Source: an uncultured Bacteroides sp. (GTDB lineage: Bacteria > Bacteroidota > Bacteroidia > Bacteroidales > Bacteroidaceae). From it: a DNA stretch of 64,000 bases. This document shows positions 28,523-37,348 of the stretch, piece after piece. The translations under genes were made by a program, and so were the position numbers. A model generated the notes under the pieces. It saw only the letters and a list, made by a program, of their open reading frames with translations. It searched no databases and was not told the origin of the DNA. Position 1 is the stretch's first letter, and every line of letters begins with the position of its first letter. Location: positions 186,001-250,000 of the forward strand of contig NZ_OY782578.1 of NCBI RefSeq assembly GCF_963677945.1, in the 5' to 3' direction.

Positions 28523-29941
28523 TTATTCCACCTGATCTTTGGGATAGTTAACCAGATATAAAGTTTCTGTTGCACGGGTAAAGGCAGTATAAAGCCAGCG
28601 AATATAGTCGGGAGTGAGCATTTCCGGTGAAATATATCCCTGATCAAGAAATACCTTTTTCCACTGTCCACCCTGAGCCTTATGACAAGTTACCGCATAT
28701 CCGTATTTCACCTGCAAGGCGTTGTAATGCGGATCGGCTTTCATCTTTTTCATCCGCTCGCGTTTGGTCGAGATATCGGCATAATCTTCCAAAATAGTAT
28801 AGAATAACCGATCGTTTTCAGCCTTTGGAAGTGCCGGAGCATCGGTATGAAGCGTATCGAGAAGCACAGTTGCTTCCAGCTCAAAGTCCTGATAATCGGG
28901 AAAAGTAAGCTGCACATCGGCAAAACGAAAGCCATACAGTTCGCGAGTTCGCCTTACACGACGAACCACAGCCATATCGCCATTAGCAATAAAGTCAATC
29001 TCTGCACACTTTTCCGTCCAGAAATAGTTATTCTTTGCCACCATCAGTAAATCTCCCCCGCTAAGTTCCTCTTCGCGATAAAGAATCGAGTTACGTATTC
29101 CTTTATTATAGATATTTGCCCGTTTATTAGATCGGCACACAACAATTGTTTCGTCCATTCCCACCTTACTATAACAGCTGTTTATCTCTTCAATCAACTC
29201 GTCGCCCGGCAATACACGGATATCCGGAAAGCCTGTAACCTTAATTTTTGGCAATGCAAAAGCCTCCTCGTCGGCAATGAGCTGGCGCAGCGCCGTGGCA
29301 TTCCATAAAATACCCGAATCGCCCAACTGACGCACCACCTGAGTTAAGTCCATCTCCCGCACTGTCAATCCGTATCCCTGAAGAACTTCGGCAGTAAGCG
29401 CCGGACTCTCCTCCTCTCCAACCGGAGGAAGCTGTGCCGTGTCGCCCATCAATAGCAATCTGCAGCCTTGTCCGGAATAAACATACTGAACCAAATCATC
29501 GAGCAGGCGTCCCGTTCCGAAAGATGAGCTGGAAAGTCCGTCGTTAGAAATCATGGAAGCCTCATCAACAATGAAAAGAGTGTGCTGATGAAGGTTATCG
29601 TTTATAGAGAAATTAGAGAGTTCGTTGCTAAATGACTGTTGGCGATATATTTTTTTATGAATGGTAAAAGCCGGATGACCGGAATAAACAGACAGCACCT
29701 TGGCTGCCCGTCCGGTAGGTGCAAGAAGAATAGCTTTTTGTTGTAGTTTCATCATAGTCTTTACCACCGCTGCTACAAGAGAAGTTTTACCTGTTCCGGC
29801 ATAACCACGCAGAATGAACAGAGAATCGTTTACCGGAGAGAGCAGAAAATCGGCCAAAGCATCCACTGCCTGAGACTGTTGAGAAGTGAGCTCGTAAGGG
29901 AAATTTTCCTTTATTTGCCCAATCAAATAGCTATTAATCAT
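28523..29941 (-). CDS. RecD-like superfamily 1 DNA helicase
   Basis: 472-residue ATP-dependent helicase of the short RecD/Dda type. Walker A GYAGTGKTSLVAAV (about residues 45-58), Walker B LFIVDEASM (about 123-131), motif III MGDTAQLPPVGEEESP, and UvrD-C2-like C-terminal motifs VTCHKAQGGQWKKVFLD and LYTAFTRATETLYLV are all present. It lacks the long N-terminal domain of RecD2 and no recB or recC is nearby, so it likely acts outside RecBCD. Its ATG (29939-29941) abuts a 17 bp inverted repeat shared with the divergent DUF3822 gene. Confidence 0.9.
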   Translation of the reverse strand: MINSYLIGQIKENFPYELTSQQSQAVDALADFLLSPVNDSLFILRGYAGTGKTSLVAAVVKTMMKLQQKAILLAPTGRAAKVLSVYSGHPAFTIHKKIYRQQSFSNELSNFSINDNLHQHTLFIVDEASMISNDGLSSSSFGTGRLLDDLVQYVYSGQGCRLLLMGDTAQLPPVGEEESPALTAEVLQGYGLTVREMDLTQVVRQLGDSGILWNATALRQLIADEEAFALPKIKVTGFPDIRVLPGDELIEEINSCYSKVGMDETIVVCRSNKRANIYNKGIRNSILYREEELSGGDLLMVAKNNYFWTEKCAEIDFIANGDMAVVRRVRRTRELYGFRFADVQLTFPDYQDFELEATVLLDTLHTDAPALPKAENDRLFYTILEDYADISTKRERMKKMKADPHYNALQVKYGYAVTCHKAQGGQWKKVFLDQGYISPEMLTPDYIRWLYTAFTRATETLYLVNYPKDQVE

Positions 29942-29983
29942 TTTTTGTTTTTATATTTGTGCTACGAATATAAAAACAAAAAA
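29941..29983. promoter_or_regulatory. Perfect 17 bp inverted repeat in divergent promoter region
   Basis: TTTTTTGTTTTTATATT (29941-29957) and AATATAAAAACAAAAAA (29967-29983) are exact reverse complements around a 9-base centre. The left arm plus centre gives TATATTTG, a -7 match for the plus-strand DUF3822 gene; the minus strand gives the near-match TATATTCG toward the helicase. It could be an operator or simply mirrored promoters. Confidence 0.6.
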
Positions 29984-30032
29984 GAGATTTACTGCGCAAC
30001 GCGCCATTATTCTTTTTTTCAAATGCCATAAC

Positions 30033-30869
30033 ATGACTGAGAAGTTGAGCATATCGCCAATTGATTTATCCAATACAGAACAATGTACCTTGTCCGTTCG
30101 CCTGAGCGCGGAAGAGTTCTCTTATTCCATCTACAATCCTTTACAAGAAAAGGCTTACCGCTTCTTTAAGAAGGATACCCATGAAAATTTATCGATGGCT
30201 GCCAATGTAAAAGAGGCGATTAAAGAGAACGATTTCCTGAGACAAGCTTACAGGAAAGTCAATGTCATGGTGGTTACAAAGAAGTTCACCCTGATTCCTT
30301 TTGAACTTTTCGAAGACGAACAGGTTGAAACAATACTTTATCATAGTCATACTCGTAACGAGAACGAGATTGTTCTTTATAATATTTTGAAGAAAGCCAA
30401 TGTTGTGGTTGCATTTGCGGTAGATAAAAGCGCTCATTGGCAGATCTTGGACCAATTTCCGGATGCGCATTTCTATTGCCAGGCAAGCCCTCTTACAGAA
30501 TATCTTTCGGGACGCAGTAAGCAGGGCAATAACCTGAAGATGTATGCTTATCTCAGGAAGAGTTCGGTAGATGTAATGTGCTATGATCGTGGAAAGGTGC
30601 TGTTGATTAATAATTTCAAATGCAGCGAAACTGCAGACATTATTTACTACCTGCTTTACGTATGGAAACAACTCGATTTTAATCAGGAAAGAGACGAGCT
30701 TCATCTGATGGGTAATTCACAAAATAAGGAATCAGTAGCCAACGGGGTAAAGCAATTTGTAAGGCAATTATTCGTAATAAGTCCAGAAAAAGAGTTTTCA
30801 TTAAACGAACTATCGAAGGTTGAAGACATTCCCTTCGATCTACAAATTTTATCATTATGCGAGTTATAG
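30033..30869 (+). CDS. DUF3822 family protein
   Basis: 278 residues, cytosolic, no signal peptide or membrane helix. The sequence looks like the DUF3822 family, conserved in Bacteroidetes and typically paired with rsmD, as here: its 3' end overlaps rsmD by 13 bases. Segments such as YNILKKANVVVAFAVDK and YLSGRSKQGNNLKMYAY give an actin-like or RNase H-like alternating beta pattern, but that is only an impression. No catalytic motif can be pointed to. A role linked to the rRNA methylase is inferred from position. Confidence 0.82.
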   Translation: MTEKLSISPIDLSNTEQCTLSVRLSAEEFSYSIYNPLQEKAYRFFKKDTHENLSMAANVKEAIKENDFLRQAYRKVNVMVVTKKFTLIPFELFEDEQVETILYHSHTRNENEIVLYNILKKANVVVAFAVDKSAHWQILDQFPDAHFYCQASPLTEYLSGRSKQGNNLKMYAYLRKSSVDVMCYDRGKVLLINNFKCSETADIIYYLLYVWKQLDFNQERDELHLMGNSQNKESVANGVKQFVRQLFVISPEKEFSLNELSKVEDIPFDLQILSLCEL

Positions 30870-31405
30870 GCGGAATATATAAGAGAAGAAGATTTGATGT
30901 ACCAAAAACATTTAAAGCACGTCCTACTACAGATTTTGCAAAGGAGAACATTTTTAATGTTATCTGCAATAATTATTTAGATCTTGACGATGGCGTTACT
31001 GCTCTCGACCTGTTTGCAGGCACCGGTAGCATTAGTGTTGAGCTGGTTTCGCGCGGATGCGATAAAGTTATCTCTGTAGAAAAAGATTCTGCGCATTATG
31101 CTTTCATCTGCAAAGTAATGGAATTGCTAAAAACCGACAAGTGTTTCCCTATCCGCGGCGATGTATTCAGATTCCTTGATTCTACACGTGAGAAGTTCGA
31201 CTTTATCTTTGCCGATCCTCCCTATGCCCTAAGCAATCTGGCGGATATTCCACGGATTATTTTCGAGAAAGACCTGCTCAAAGAAGATGGTATATTTATA
31301 TTGGAACACGGAAAAGAGAATAACTTTGAAGATAATCCTCACTTTGTAGAAAGAAGAGTATACGGAAGCGTAAACTTCTCTATTTTTTCTAAAGCAAAGG
31401 ACTAA
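30857..31405 (+). CDS. rsmD: 16S rRNA (guanine(966)-N2)-methyltransferase
   Basis: 182-residue SAM-dependent methylase acting on 16S rRNA G966 in the assembled small subunit. N-terminal MRVIGGIYKRRRFDVP, target-domain RPTTDFAKENIFNV, SAM motif LDLFAGTGSISVELVSRG (about residues 50-67) and the N2-methylase motif FADPPYALSNL (about 118-128) are present. It overlaps the DUF3822 gene by 13 bases and, tail to tail, cls by 17 bases. Confidence 0.95.
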   Translation: MRVIGGIYKRRRFDVPKTFKARPTTDFAKENIFNVICNNYLDLDDGVTALDLFAGTGSISVELVSRGCDKVISVEKDSAHYAFICKVMELLKTDKCFPIRGDVFRFLDSTREKFDFIFADPPYALSNLADIPRIIFEKDLLKEDGIFILEHGKENNFEDNPHFVERRVYGSVNFSIFSKAKD

Positions 31406-32825
31406 GTACTCTGACTACGGATTCTTTTACTTTCTGACCAGTTGGTCGTTTCTCCCAGTTTTTTAGGTAAACAGGAATGCTGTCGCGCTGATCTTGAAGG
31501 AAGATTTCTTTCATACGGAGCGCAGTAGGTTCGTCGTACATAAAAGCATTCACTTCGAAATTGTGCTCAAAGCTCCGGAAATCCATGTTGGTAGAACCAA
31601 CAGTAGAAAGTGCATCATCCGAAACCATTAACTTAGAGTGAAGGAAACCTTTCTGATAAAAGAATACCTTAACACCGGCTTTAAGCACATCTTTCAGATA
31701 AGATCGGGATGCCAGATGGGTAATTGTAGAATCCGCATGTTCAGGAAGCATTAAGCGAACGTCTACTCCCGCCAATGCTGCTATTTGTAATGCCGCAAGA
31801 ATAGGTTCAGTAGGCAAGAAATAGGGTGTCTGGATATAAAAATACTCCTTGGCACTGCTTATAGCCAGGCATAACCCCTGCATTATTTCTTTCCATTCAG
31901 AAGTTGGTTCGCTTGTAACAATCTGAGCAAGAGAATCTCCTTTAGAGTCTAAAGCCGGAAAAAATTTTGATGAAGTCAATAATGTCTGGTCTACAAAGAA
32001 CCAGTCGAGCAAGAATGATGTCTGAAGTCCATGTACAGCCTTTCCTTTAATCATTATATGCGTATCTCTCCATATTCCCCAGTCGAAGCCGCGCATATAT
32101 CTCAGGGCAATATTCATTCCTCCCACGAATCCCACACGACCGTCTATCACAACTATCTTCCGGTGATTACGATAGTTTACTTTACTTGTAAAAAGAGGGA
32201 ACCTCACTTTTAGAAAAGCTCTTGCATTAATGCCTGCCTCTACCATTTCTTCAAAGAAACGGTTCGGAACATGCCAGCAGCCCACATCGTCATATATTAA
32301 ACGAACCTCAACACCCTGACGAGCTTTTTCTATCAAGACATCACGAACAAGTCGACCTACCGGGTCATTTTCAAAAATATAATATTCCAAATGAATGTGA
32401 TGCTTTGCACGCATCATCTCTCTTATCAGAGCGTGAAGTTTAGTATAACCATCTGTGTATATATCAACCTCATTACCTTCAAAAGGAAGAGCCTGATTGG
32501 TATTACGAAAAAGTTGAGCAACCTGATACTGATCGGCCGGTAATTCATAAGATTCCTGGGCAACGAACTCAGCCATCGGCTTTTTCATCAAACGGTTATA
32601 ACTTTTTTTGCTGATAATTCTTTCGCGGCGGGTGCTTCTTCCAAAGAAAAAGTAAAAGACTAAGCCAACTAATGGAAGGAAAGAAAGGACAAGTATCCAT
32701 GCCATAGTCTTTACAGGGTTACGATTATCTAGAATGACAATTATAATCATCCCTATAATCACACCAAAGTAAAGTATATTATAGATTACTGAGAATATTT
32801 CATTAAATATGCCGCTCCAATCCAT
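31389..32825 (-). CDS. cls: Cardiolipin synthase (phospholipase D family)
   Basis: 478-residue membrane enzyme condensing phosphatidyl groups into cardiolipin. Two N-terminal membrane helices (about 10-32 and 40-60) precede two PLD domains with HKD signatures: NHRKIVVIDGRVGFVGGMN (about 217-235) and HSKLMVSDDALSTVGSTNMD (about 396-415). Length matches ClsA-type proteins. A TATATTTG -7 element lies upstream on the minus strand (complement of 32857-32864). The last 17 bases overlap rsmD, convergent. Confidence 0.94.
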   Translation of the reverse strand: MDWSGIFNEIFSVIYNILYFGVIIGMIIIVILDNRNPVKTMAWILVLSFLPLVGLVFYFFFGRSTRRERIISKKSYNRLMKKPMAEFVAQESYELPADQYQVAQLFRNTNQALPFEGNEVDIYTDGYTKLHALIREMMRAKHHIHLEYYIFENDPVGRLVRDVLIEKARQGVEVRLIYDDVGCWHVPNRFFEEMVEAGINARAFLKVRFPLFTSKVNYRNHRKIVVIDGRVGFVGGMNIALRYMRGFDWGIWRDTHIMIKGKAVHGLQTSFLLDWFFVDQTLLTSSKFFPALDSKGDSLAQIVTSEPTSEWKEIMQGLCLAISSAKEYFYIQTPYFLPTEPILAALQIAALAGVDVRLMLPEHADSTITHLASRSYLKDVLKAGVKVFFYQKGFLHSKLMVSDDALSTVGSTNMDFRSFEHNFEVNAFMYDEPTALRMKEIFLQDQRDSIPVYLKNWEKRPTGQKVKESVVRVLSPLL

Positions 32826-32912
32826 TATAACTAATCACTTATTATTCAACGATAAGCAAATATACATAAAAATGGATAAAGAACGGCATATCTAGTTAAA
32901 AGAATTAAATAA

Positions 32913-35786
32913 CTACATCATACCCGGGCCACCGCCAGGACCGCCGAAGCCACCGCCGCCCATTGGAGGTCTGTCACCACCTTGATTTCTTTCACGAGGT
33001 CCATCATACGGACCACGTCTGTCAAATCCACGTCTGGAAGGTGCATTCTTACCCAAAGTATTAAATCTATAAACAAAGTGAACCATAAAATAGCTACCTA
33101 ATGTATTATATTCTGTGTCCTGCATTAATGTTTCTGAAATAGTACGGCTCAAATTACTTTGCTGATGAAGAATATCATATATCTTGAAACGAATGGTAGC
33201 ATTGTTACTTCTCAAGAAAGTCTTTGATAACTGAGCATTCCAGAGTATCTCATTCTTTTTATAGCTGCCACTATATCCATTTCTGATATTATAATTCATA
33301 TCAGATGATAGATAAATACTCCATGGAAGGTTTATATTTGTACTACTACCTACTGTGTAATCAAATGTTTCCCGATTACTATTTACCTGCAAACTATTTT
33401 TGGCTAAAGAGTATCTGATTGAACCATTCAAAGTGAAATCTAAAAGATCACATCTAAAGTTTCCAGTCAAACGCTGTGAAAGATTCATATTATGTGTTGT
33501 ACTTTTTTGTGCTTCAGCAGCAGAGTTTGCAGAAATACTGGTATAACTTACAGCATCACTGAAAGAAGCATTTGAAAAAGTACTGATCGTAAATTTCTTA
33601 TTTTTTAGAGGAGTATTGTAGTTTAAGAATCCATTGGCGCTCCAGTTACCATTTACATTAACCAAATCGGTAATCTTACCACCTGTATTCTGATTATACC
33701 TCATTTTACTAGCTACACTGTTTAAAGTATTGCTAAAGTTTAAATGAGCCATAACACTGCTTTGACTTTCCTTCATATAGTTATTAAAGAACAGCATTAA
33801 ACGGTTACTGTAAGAAGGTTTTAGATTTGGATTACCATACTTGATATTCAACGTATCTGTCTTATCAATAACAGCTTGCAGATTGTTTATATCCGGAGCA
33901 GTACTGCTTCCTCTATACATAAATCTCAATTGTTTTTGCTTTGAGAAACGGTAATGCATATCAAATGTTGGTGAAAAGTTTAGCACGCTTTGAGAAATGT
34001 CTTTTCCCTTATTTGGACCGACAGTAGTTTTACTTTTTGAAGATTGAGGTTCCAGACTAATACCAATATTGTACATATATTTAGTGCGGATTGTTCTCAT
34101 AGAAAGTTCAAACTGATTTGTAGCATAACGGTTACTCAAACAGTTACTTAATGAGTCTACATAATCGCTGTTATAAATCTTATCCTGATAACCGATTGTA
34201 GGTCCATAATTTTCCGAAGCGGCATAAGAGTACTTATCAGAAGCAGAATATTTATTCTGATAACTATATCTCAACTGAAGAAAACGTTTATCAAATATTG
34301 GTTCAATATAGATTGCCTGTAAGCGATAGTTAAATCCTTTACCTGTATTATCAATAAATTGATCTTTAAGATCAGTTTTGTCCAGAATATTAAAATATGT
34401 ATTGGCATATGAGTACTTATCAGAAGTATTATTATTATATCCGTACTCAGCACGAAAAGTAACACTTCTACCTTTATTATTAAGTTTTCTGTTGATCTGT
34501 AAGTTTCCACTCATAGAAACATTATCGGAAAAGCTATTTGAAGTAGAGACTCTAGTGTTTAATAACTCATGATTATTATTTGAAGCAGTAGAACTACCGT
34601 CGCTTAGACTATTAGTCTTTGAATAAGTTACATTAGGACGGAATATAATATTAGTAAGAGTATCTGGCCTCCATTCCAAACGGAAGTTTCCATTTACATC
34701 ATCTCTGAAACGTCTTGATGAATTGTTACTGGTTCCAAATGAAGAACTATTTCCAAGAAATGTTTCTGAAGTACTTTTCATTTTAGCATCAGCATCCGAT
34801 CTACCATACTTTACATTACCACCAAGTTCTAATTTATCATTTTCTTTTGCAAAGTTTAAACCGATAGACTTTGTTGCATTAATACCCGATCCGGCATTTC
34901 CGCTCATTCCTTGTCCGGCATCTCCAAATTCAGAGAATCCCTGATTATTGGTATTGTTAGCAGATCCAATTACTGTAACCTGTGAATTATCTTTAAACTG
35001 GCTAGCCATTAATCCGGCTTCATATCTATTTTGACTGCCCGTACCAGTGATAACATTTCCAATCCATCCTTTCTTCATTCCTTTCTTTACAGTAAGGTCA
35101 AGAACAGTTTCTTCATCTCCATCATCAATTCCAGTTATTCGGGCTAAGTCAGACTTCTTATCATACGCTTTAACGTTCTCAACCATATTAACAGGCAGAT
35201 TTTTCATTGCAACTTTAGGGTCATCACTAAAGAATTCTTTTCCATCCACCATTATCTTCTTTACTTCCTTACCGTTAATGGTTACTTTTCCCTCAGAACT
35301 AACCTCTGCTCCCGGAAGCTTCTTAACCAGCTCTTCAAGCATTGCACCTTCCTGAGTACGGTAAGCAGACGCATTATAAACCATTGTATCTTCAACAACT
35401 GTTACGGGTGGAGCCTCAGCAGTTACAACTGTTCCTTTCAGCATAACAGCATCCGGTTTCAGCAAAATCTCACCTAAATTAGCAGAAGGTTTTGCCGACG
35501 AAATCTGAAATGGTTTTGCAACGGTAGCATAACCTATAAATGACACCTTTATTACATAGCGTCCTTTTTTAAGACTTGAAATGGAAAATGAGCCGTCTTT
35601 TTTGCTTGATACTCCGGTTACAAAAGTGCTGTCTGGCAAAGAAAGCACACGAATAGCCGCTTGCTCAACCGGCGTTTTTGTCGTGTTGTCGAGAAGCTTT
35701 CCCGAAATCAAAGCACGGTCAGACTGTGCCTCTAAGGAAAGAGTGCTGAATAAGCACAAAATCAATAATGTCAATTTGTGTTTCAT
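32913..35786 (-). CDS. Outer-membrane beta-barrel protein with Gly-rich tail
   Basis: 957 residues from the ATG at 35786, which begins the signal peptide (KHKLTLLILCLFSTLSLEAQ); a longer in-frame extension to 35852 adds no conserved sequence. A carboxypeptidase-like domain spans about 22-105, a plug-like domain about 110-215 (LEELVKKLPGAEVSSEGKVTINGK), then beta strands of a large barrel. This fits the TonB-receptor-like outer membrane beta-barrel group (OMP_b-brl_3 type) rather than SusC. The last 45 residues are Arg/Gly/Pro-rich and end in GGPGMM, not a typical barrel end. No susD partner adjacent. Substrate unknown. Confidence 0.85.
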   Translation of the reverse strand: MKHKLTLLILCLFSTLSLEAQSDRALISGKLLDNTTKTPVEQAAIRVLSLPDSTFVTGVSSKKDGSFSISSLKKGRYVIKVSFIGYATVAKPFQISSAKPSANLGEILLKPDAVMLKGTVVTAEAPPVTVVEDTMVYNASAYRTQEGAMLEELVKKLPGAEVSSEGKVTINGKEVKKIMVDGKEFFSDDPKVAMKNLPVNMVENVKAYDKKSDLARITGIDDGDEETVLDLTVKKGMKKGWIGNVITGTGSQNRYEAGLMASQFKDNSQVTVIGSANNTNNQGFSEFGDAGQGMSGNAGSGINATKSIGLNFAKENDKLELGGNVKYGRSDADAKMKSTSETFLGNSSSFGTSNNSSRRFRDDVNGNFRLEWRPDTLTNIIFRPNVTYSKTNSLSDGSSTASNNNHELLNTRVSTSNSFSDNVSMSGNLQINRKLNNKGRSVTFRAEYGYNNNTSDKYSYANTYFNILDKTDLKDQFIDNTGKGFNYRLQAIYIEPIFDKRFLQLRYSYQNKYSASDKYSYAASENYGPTIGYQDKIYNSDYVDSLSNCLSNRYATNQFELSMRTIRTKYMYNIGISLEPQSSKSKTTVGPNKGKDISQSVLNFSPTFDMHYRFSKQKQLRFMYRGSSTAPDINNLQAVIDKTDTLNIKYGNPNLKPSYSNRLMLFFNNYMKESQSSVMAHLNFSNTLNSVASKMRYNQNTGGKITDLVNVNGNWSANGFLNYNTPLKNKKFTISTFSNASFSDAVSYTSISANSAAEAQKSTTHNMNLSQRLTGNFRCDLLDFTLNGSIRYSLAKNSLQVNSNRETFDYTVGSSTNINLPWSIYLSSDMNYNIRNGYSGSYKKNEILWNAQLSKTFLRSNNATIRFKIYDILHQQSNLSRTISETLMQDTEYNTLGSYFMVHFVYRFNTLGKNAPSRRGFDRRGPYDGPRERNQGGDRPPMGGGGFGGPGGGPGMM

Positions 35787-35903
35787 GAATAATTCTATAA
35801 TTATATCTACAATATAAAAGAATGTTTGTATTCTTATGACATTGAAAACCAAAAAAGGTTTAATGACTGGAATTATAGAATTTGCCTTAAATAACTAAAT
35901 TGT

Positions 35904-35934
35904 TTTGCTTTTCGACCTTTTTAGCGTAAGTTTG
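35904..35934 (+). promoter_or_regulatory. aroB promoter
   Basis: TTTG (35904-35907), a 19-base spacer and TAAGTTTG (35927-35934): a full match to the Bacteroides -33/-7 consensus, 43 bases before the aroB start. Confidence 0.8.
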
Positions 35935-35977
35935 CAACCGAAAACATAAAAGTTCAATCAAATTAACTCCTAGGGAT

Positions 35978-37039
35978 ATGAACAAACAAGAGGTAATTAT
36001 TTGCGATGAATTAGAAAAAGATCTGCTAGGTGCAATGAACAGCAAGTCATATGATAAGCTTTTTATTCTGACAGACGAAAACACAGAACTTCACTGCTTG
36101 CCGGCTATTAATAAACTATTGCATAACAATAATGCAATCTCTGTAACAATACCTGCAGGAGATTTGAATAAAAATATGGATACATTGGCTCATGTATGGA
36201 CACAGCTGAGCCAGAAAGGTGCAACCCGTCACTCACTTCTTATTAATTTAGGTGGAGGAATGACTACCGATTTGGGTGGTTTTGCTGCTGCAACCTTTAA
36301 AAGAGGTATCAGATATATCAATATTCCTACTACTCTTTTATCAATGGTCGATGCTTCTGTTGGAGGAAAAACCGGTATTAATTTCAATGGATTAAAAAAC
36401 GAGATCGGTGCATTTGCTCCTGCAAGTAGTGTGTTGATTGAAACAGAGTTCTTAAAAACTCTTGATAAAGAGAATTTCTTTTCGGGTTATGCCGAAATGC
36501 TGAAACATGGGCTTATAAGTAATACAGAACATTGGGCAGAGCTACTCAACTTTCAAACTGACAACCTTGATTACACAAGGTTGAAAGAGCTGGTGGGTAA
36601 ATCTGTGCAAATAAAAGAAGATATTGTTGAACAAGATCCATACGAACAAGGCATCCGTAAAGCACTTAATTTGGGACACACAGTTGGTCATGCTTTCGAA
36701 AGTCTTTCATTTGAAGAAGATCGTCCGGTTCTGCATGGTTACGCTGTAGCATGGGGAATTGTTTGCGAGCTTTACCTTTCATCCGTAAAAACAGGTTTTC
36801 CTACAGACAAATTAAGGCAAACCGTTCAGTTTATCAAAGAGAATTATGGTTGTTTCAGCATTGACTGCAAGATATACGACAAATTATATGCATACATGCT
36901 TCACGATAAGAAGAATACAGCAGGTATTATCAATTTCACTCTACTAAAAGATGTAGGAGAAATATGCATCAATCAATCTGCTGATAAAGATGAGATATTC
37001 GAAATGTTCGATTTTTATCGCGAGTGTATGGGGCTTTAA
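35978..37039 (+). CDS. aroB: 3-dehydroquinate synthase
   Basis: 353-residue NAD- and metal-dependent enzyme converting DAHP to 3-dehydroquinate, step two of the shikimate pathway (aroA, step six, is at 52.5 kb). Visible: the NAD/phosphate-binding region LLINLGGGMTTDLGGFAAATF, RYINIPTTLLSMVDASVGGKTGIN (split near residue 130), metal ligand Glu in SGYAEMLKHG, and His in RKALNLGHTVGHAFE and VLHGYAVAWG. Length is typical. It has its own promoter and tRNA-Pro follows 86 bases later. Confidence 0.96.
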   Translation: MNKQEVIICDELEKDLLGAMNSKSYDKLFILTDENTELHCLPAINKLLHNNNAISVTIPAGDLNKNMDTLAHVWTQLSQKGATRHSLLINLGGGMTTDLGGFAAATFKRGIRYINIPTTLLSMVDASVGGKTGINFNGLKNEIGAFAPASSVLIETEFLKTLDKENFFSGYAEMLKHGLISNTEHWAELLNFQTDNLDYTRLKELVGKSVQIKEDIVEQDPYEQGIRKALNLGHTVGHAFESLSFEEDRPVLHGYAVAWGIVCELYLSSVKTGFPTDKLRQTVQFIKENYGCFSIDCKIYDKLYAYMLHDKKNTAGIINFTLLKDVGEICINQSADKDEIFEMFDFYRECMGL

Positions 37040-37125
37040 AATTAAGATAAGAAGGGATTCCTTGATAAAAAACCCCTTAATTATTTGGGGAGATTTAAAA
37101 GTATTTGTAAATTCGCATCCGATTT

Positions 37126-37201
37126 CGGGGTGTAGCTCAGCCCGGTTTAGAGTACGCGTCTGGGGGGCGTGTGGTCGGAAGTTCGAATCTTCTCACCCCG
37201 A
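37126..37201 (+). tRNA. tRNA-Pro (anticodon GGG)
   Basis: A 76-base cloverleaf: acceptor CGGGGTG/CACCCCG, D arm GCTC/GAGT with an 11-base loop, anticodon arm CGCGT-CTGGGGG-GCGTG giving GGG at 34-36, 5-base variable loop, T arm GGAAG-TTCGAAT-CTTCT, discriminator A, no encoded CCA. Reads CCC and CCU proline codons. Confidence 0.94.
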
Positions 37202-37210
37202 CTGAGTAGA

Positions 37211-37246
37211 AAGGCTAATAATCTATACGATTATAAGCCTTTTTTA
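37211..37246 (+). terminator. Terminator after tRNA-Pro
   Basis: AAGGCT (37211-37216)/AGCCTT (37236-37241) with an inner ATAATC/GATTAT stem around TATAC, followed by TTTTT. Ten bases past the tRNA. Confidence 0.82.
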
Positions 37247-37335
37247 TTTGAGCAATTCCTGAGTAACCTTATTATGCCCTGATTAACATCGTTAATTTAA
37301 ACCTGAAAAATTCAGGTAGAACAATTCTGTAAATT

Positions 37336-37341
37336 AGGAGG
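37336..37341 (+). promoter_or_regulatory. Strong Shine-Dalgarno before the YczE-kinase fusion gene
   Basis: AGGAGG with a 7-base spacer to the ATG at 37349. Bacteroidetes genes rarely carry such a site and none of the other clear starts here has one as good, so it both fixes this start and stands out as unusual. Confidence 0.7.
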
Positions 37342-37348
37342 TATTTGA

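Noticed and set aside
36990..37205. Plus-strand 71-codon open frame overlapping aroB end and tRNA-Pro
   Set aside because: It reads through the aroB 3' end and the tRNA gene in another frame.
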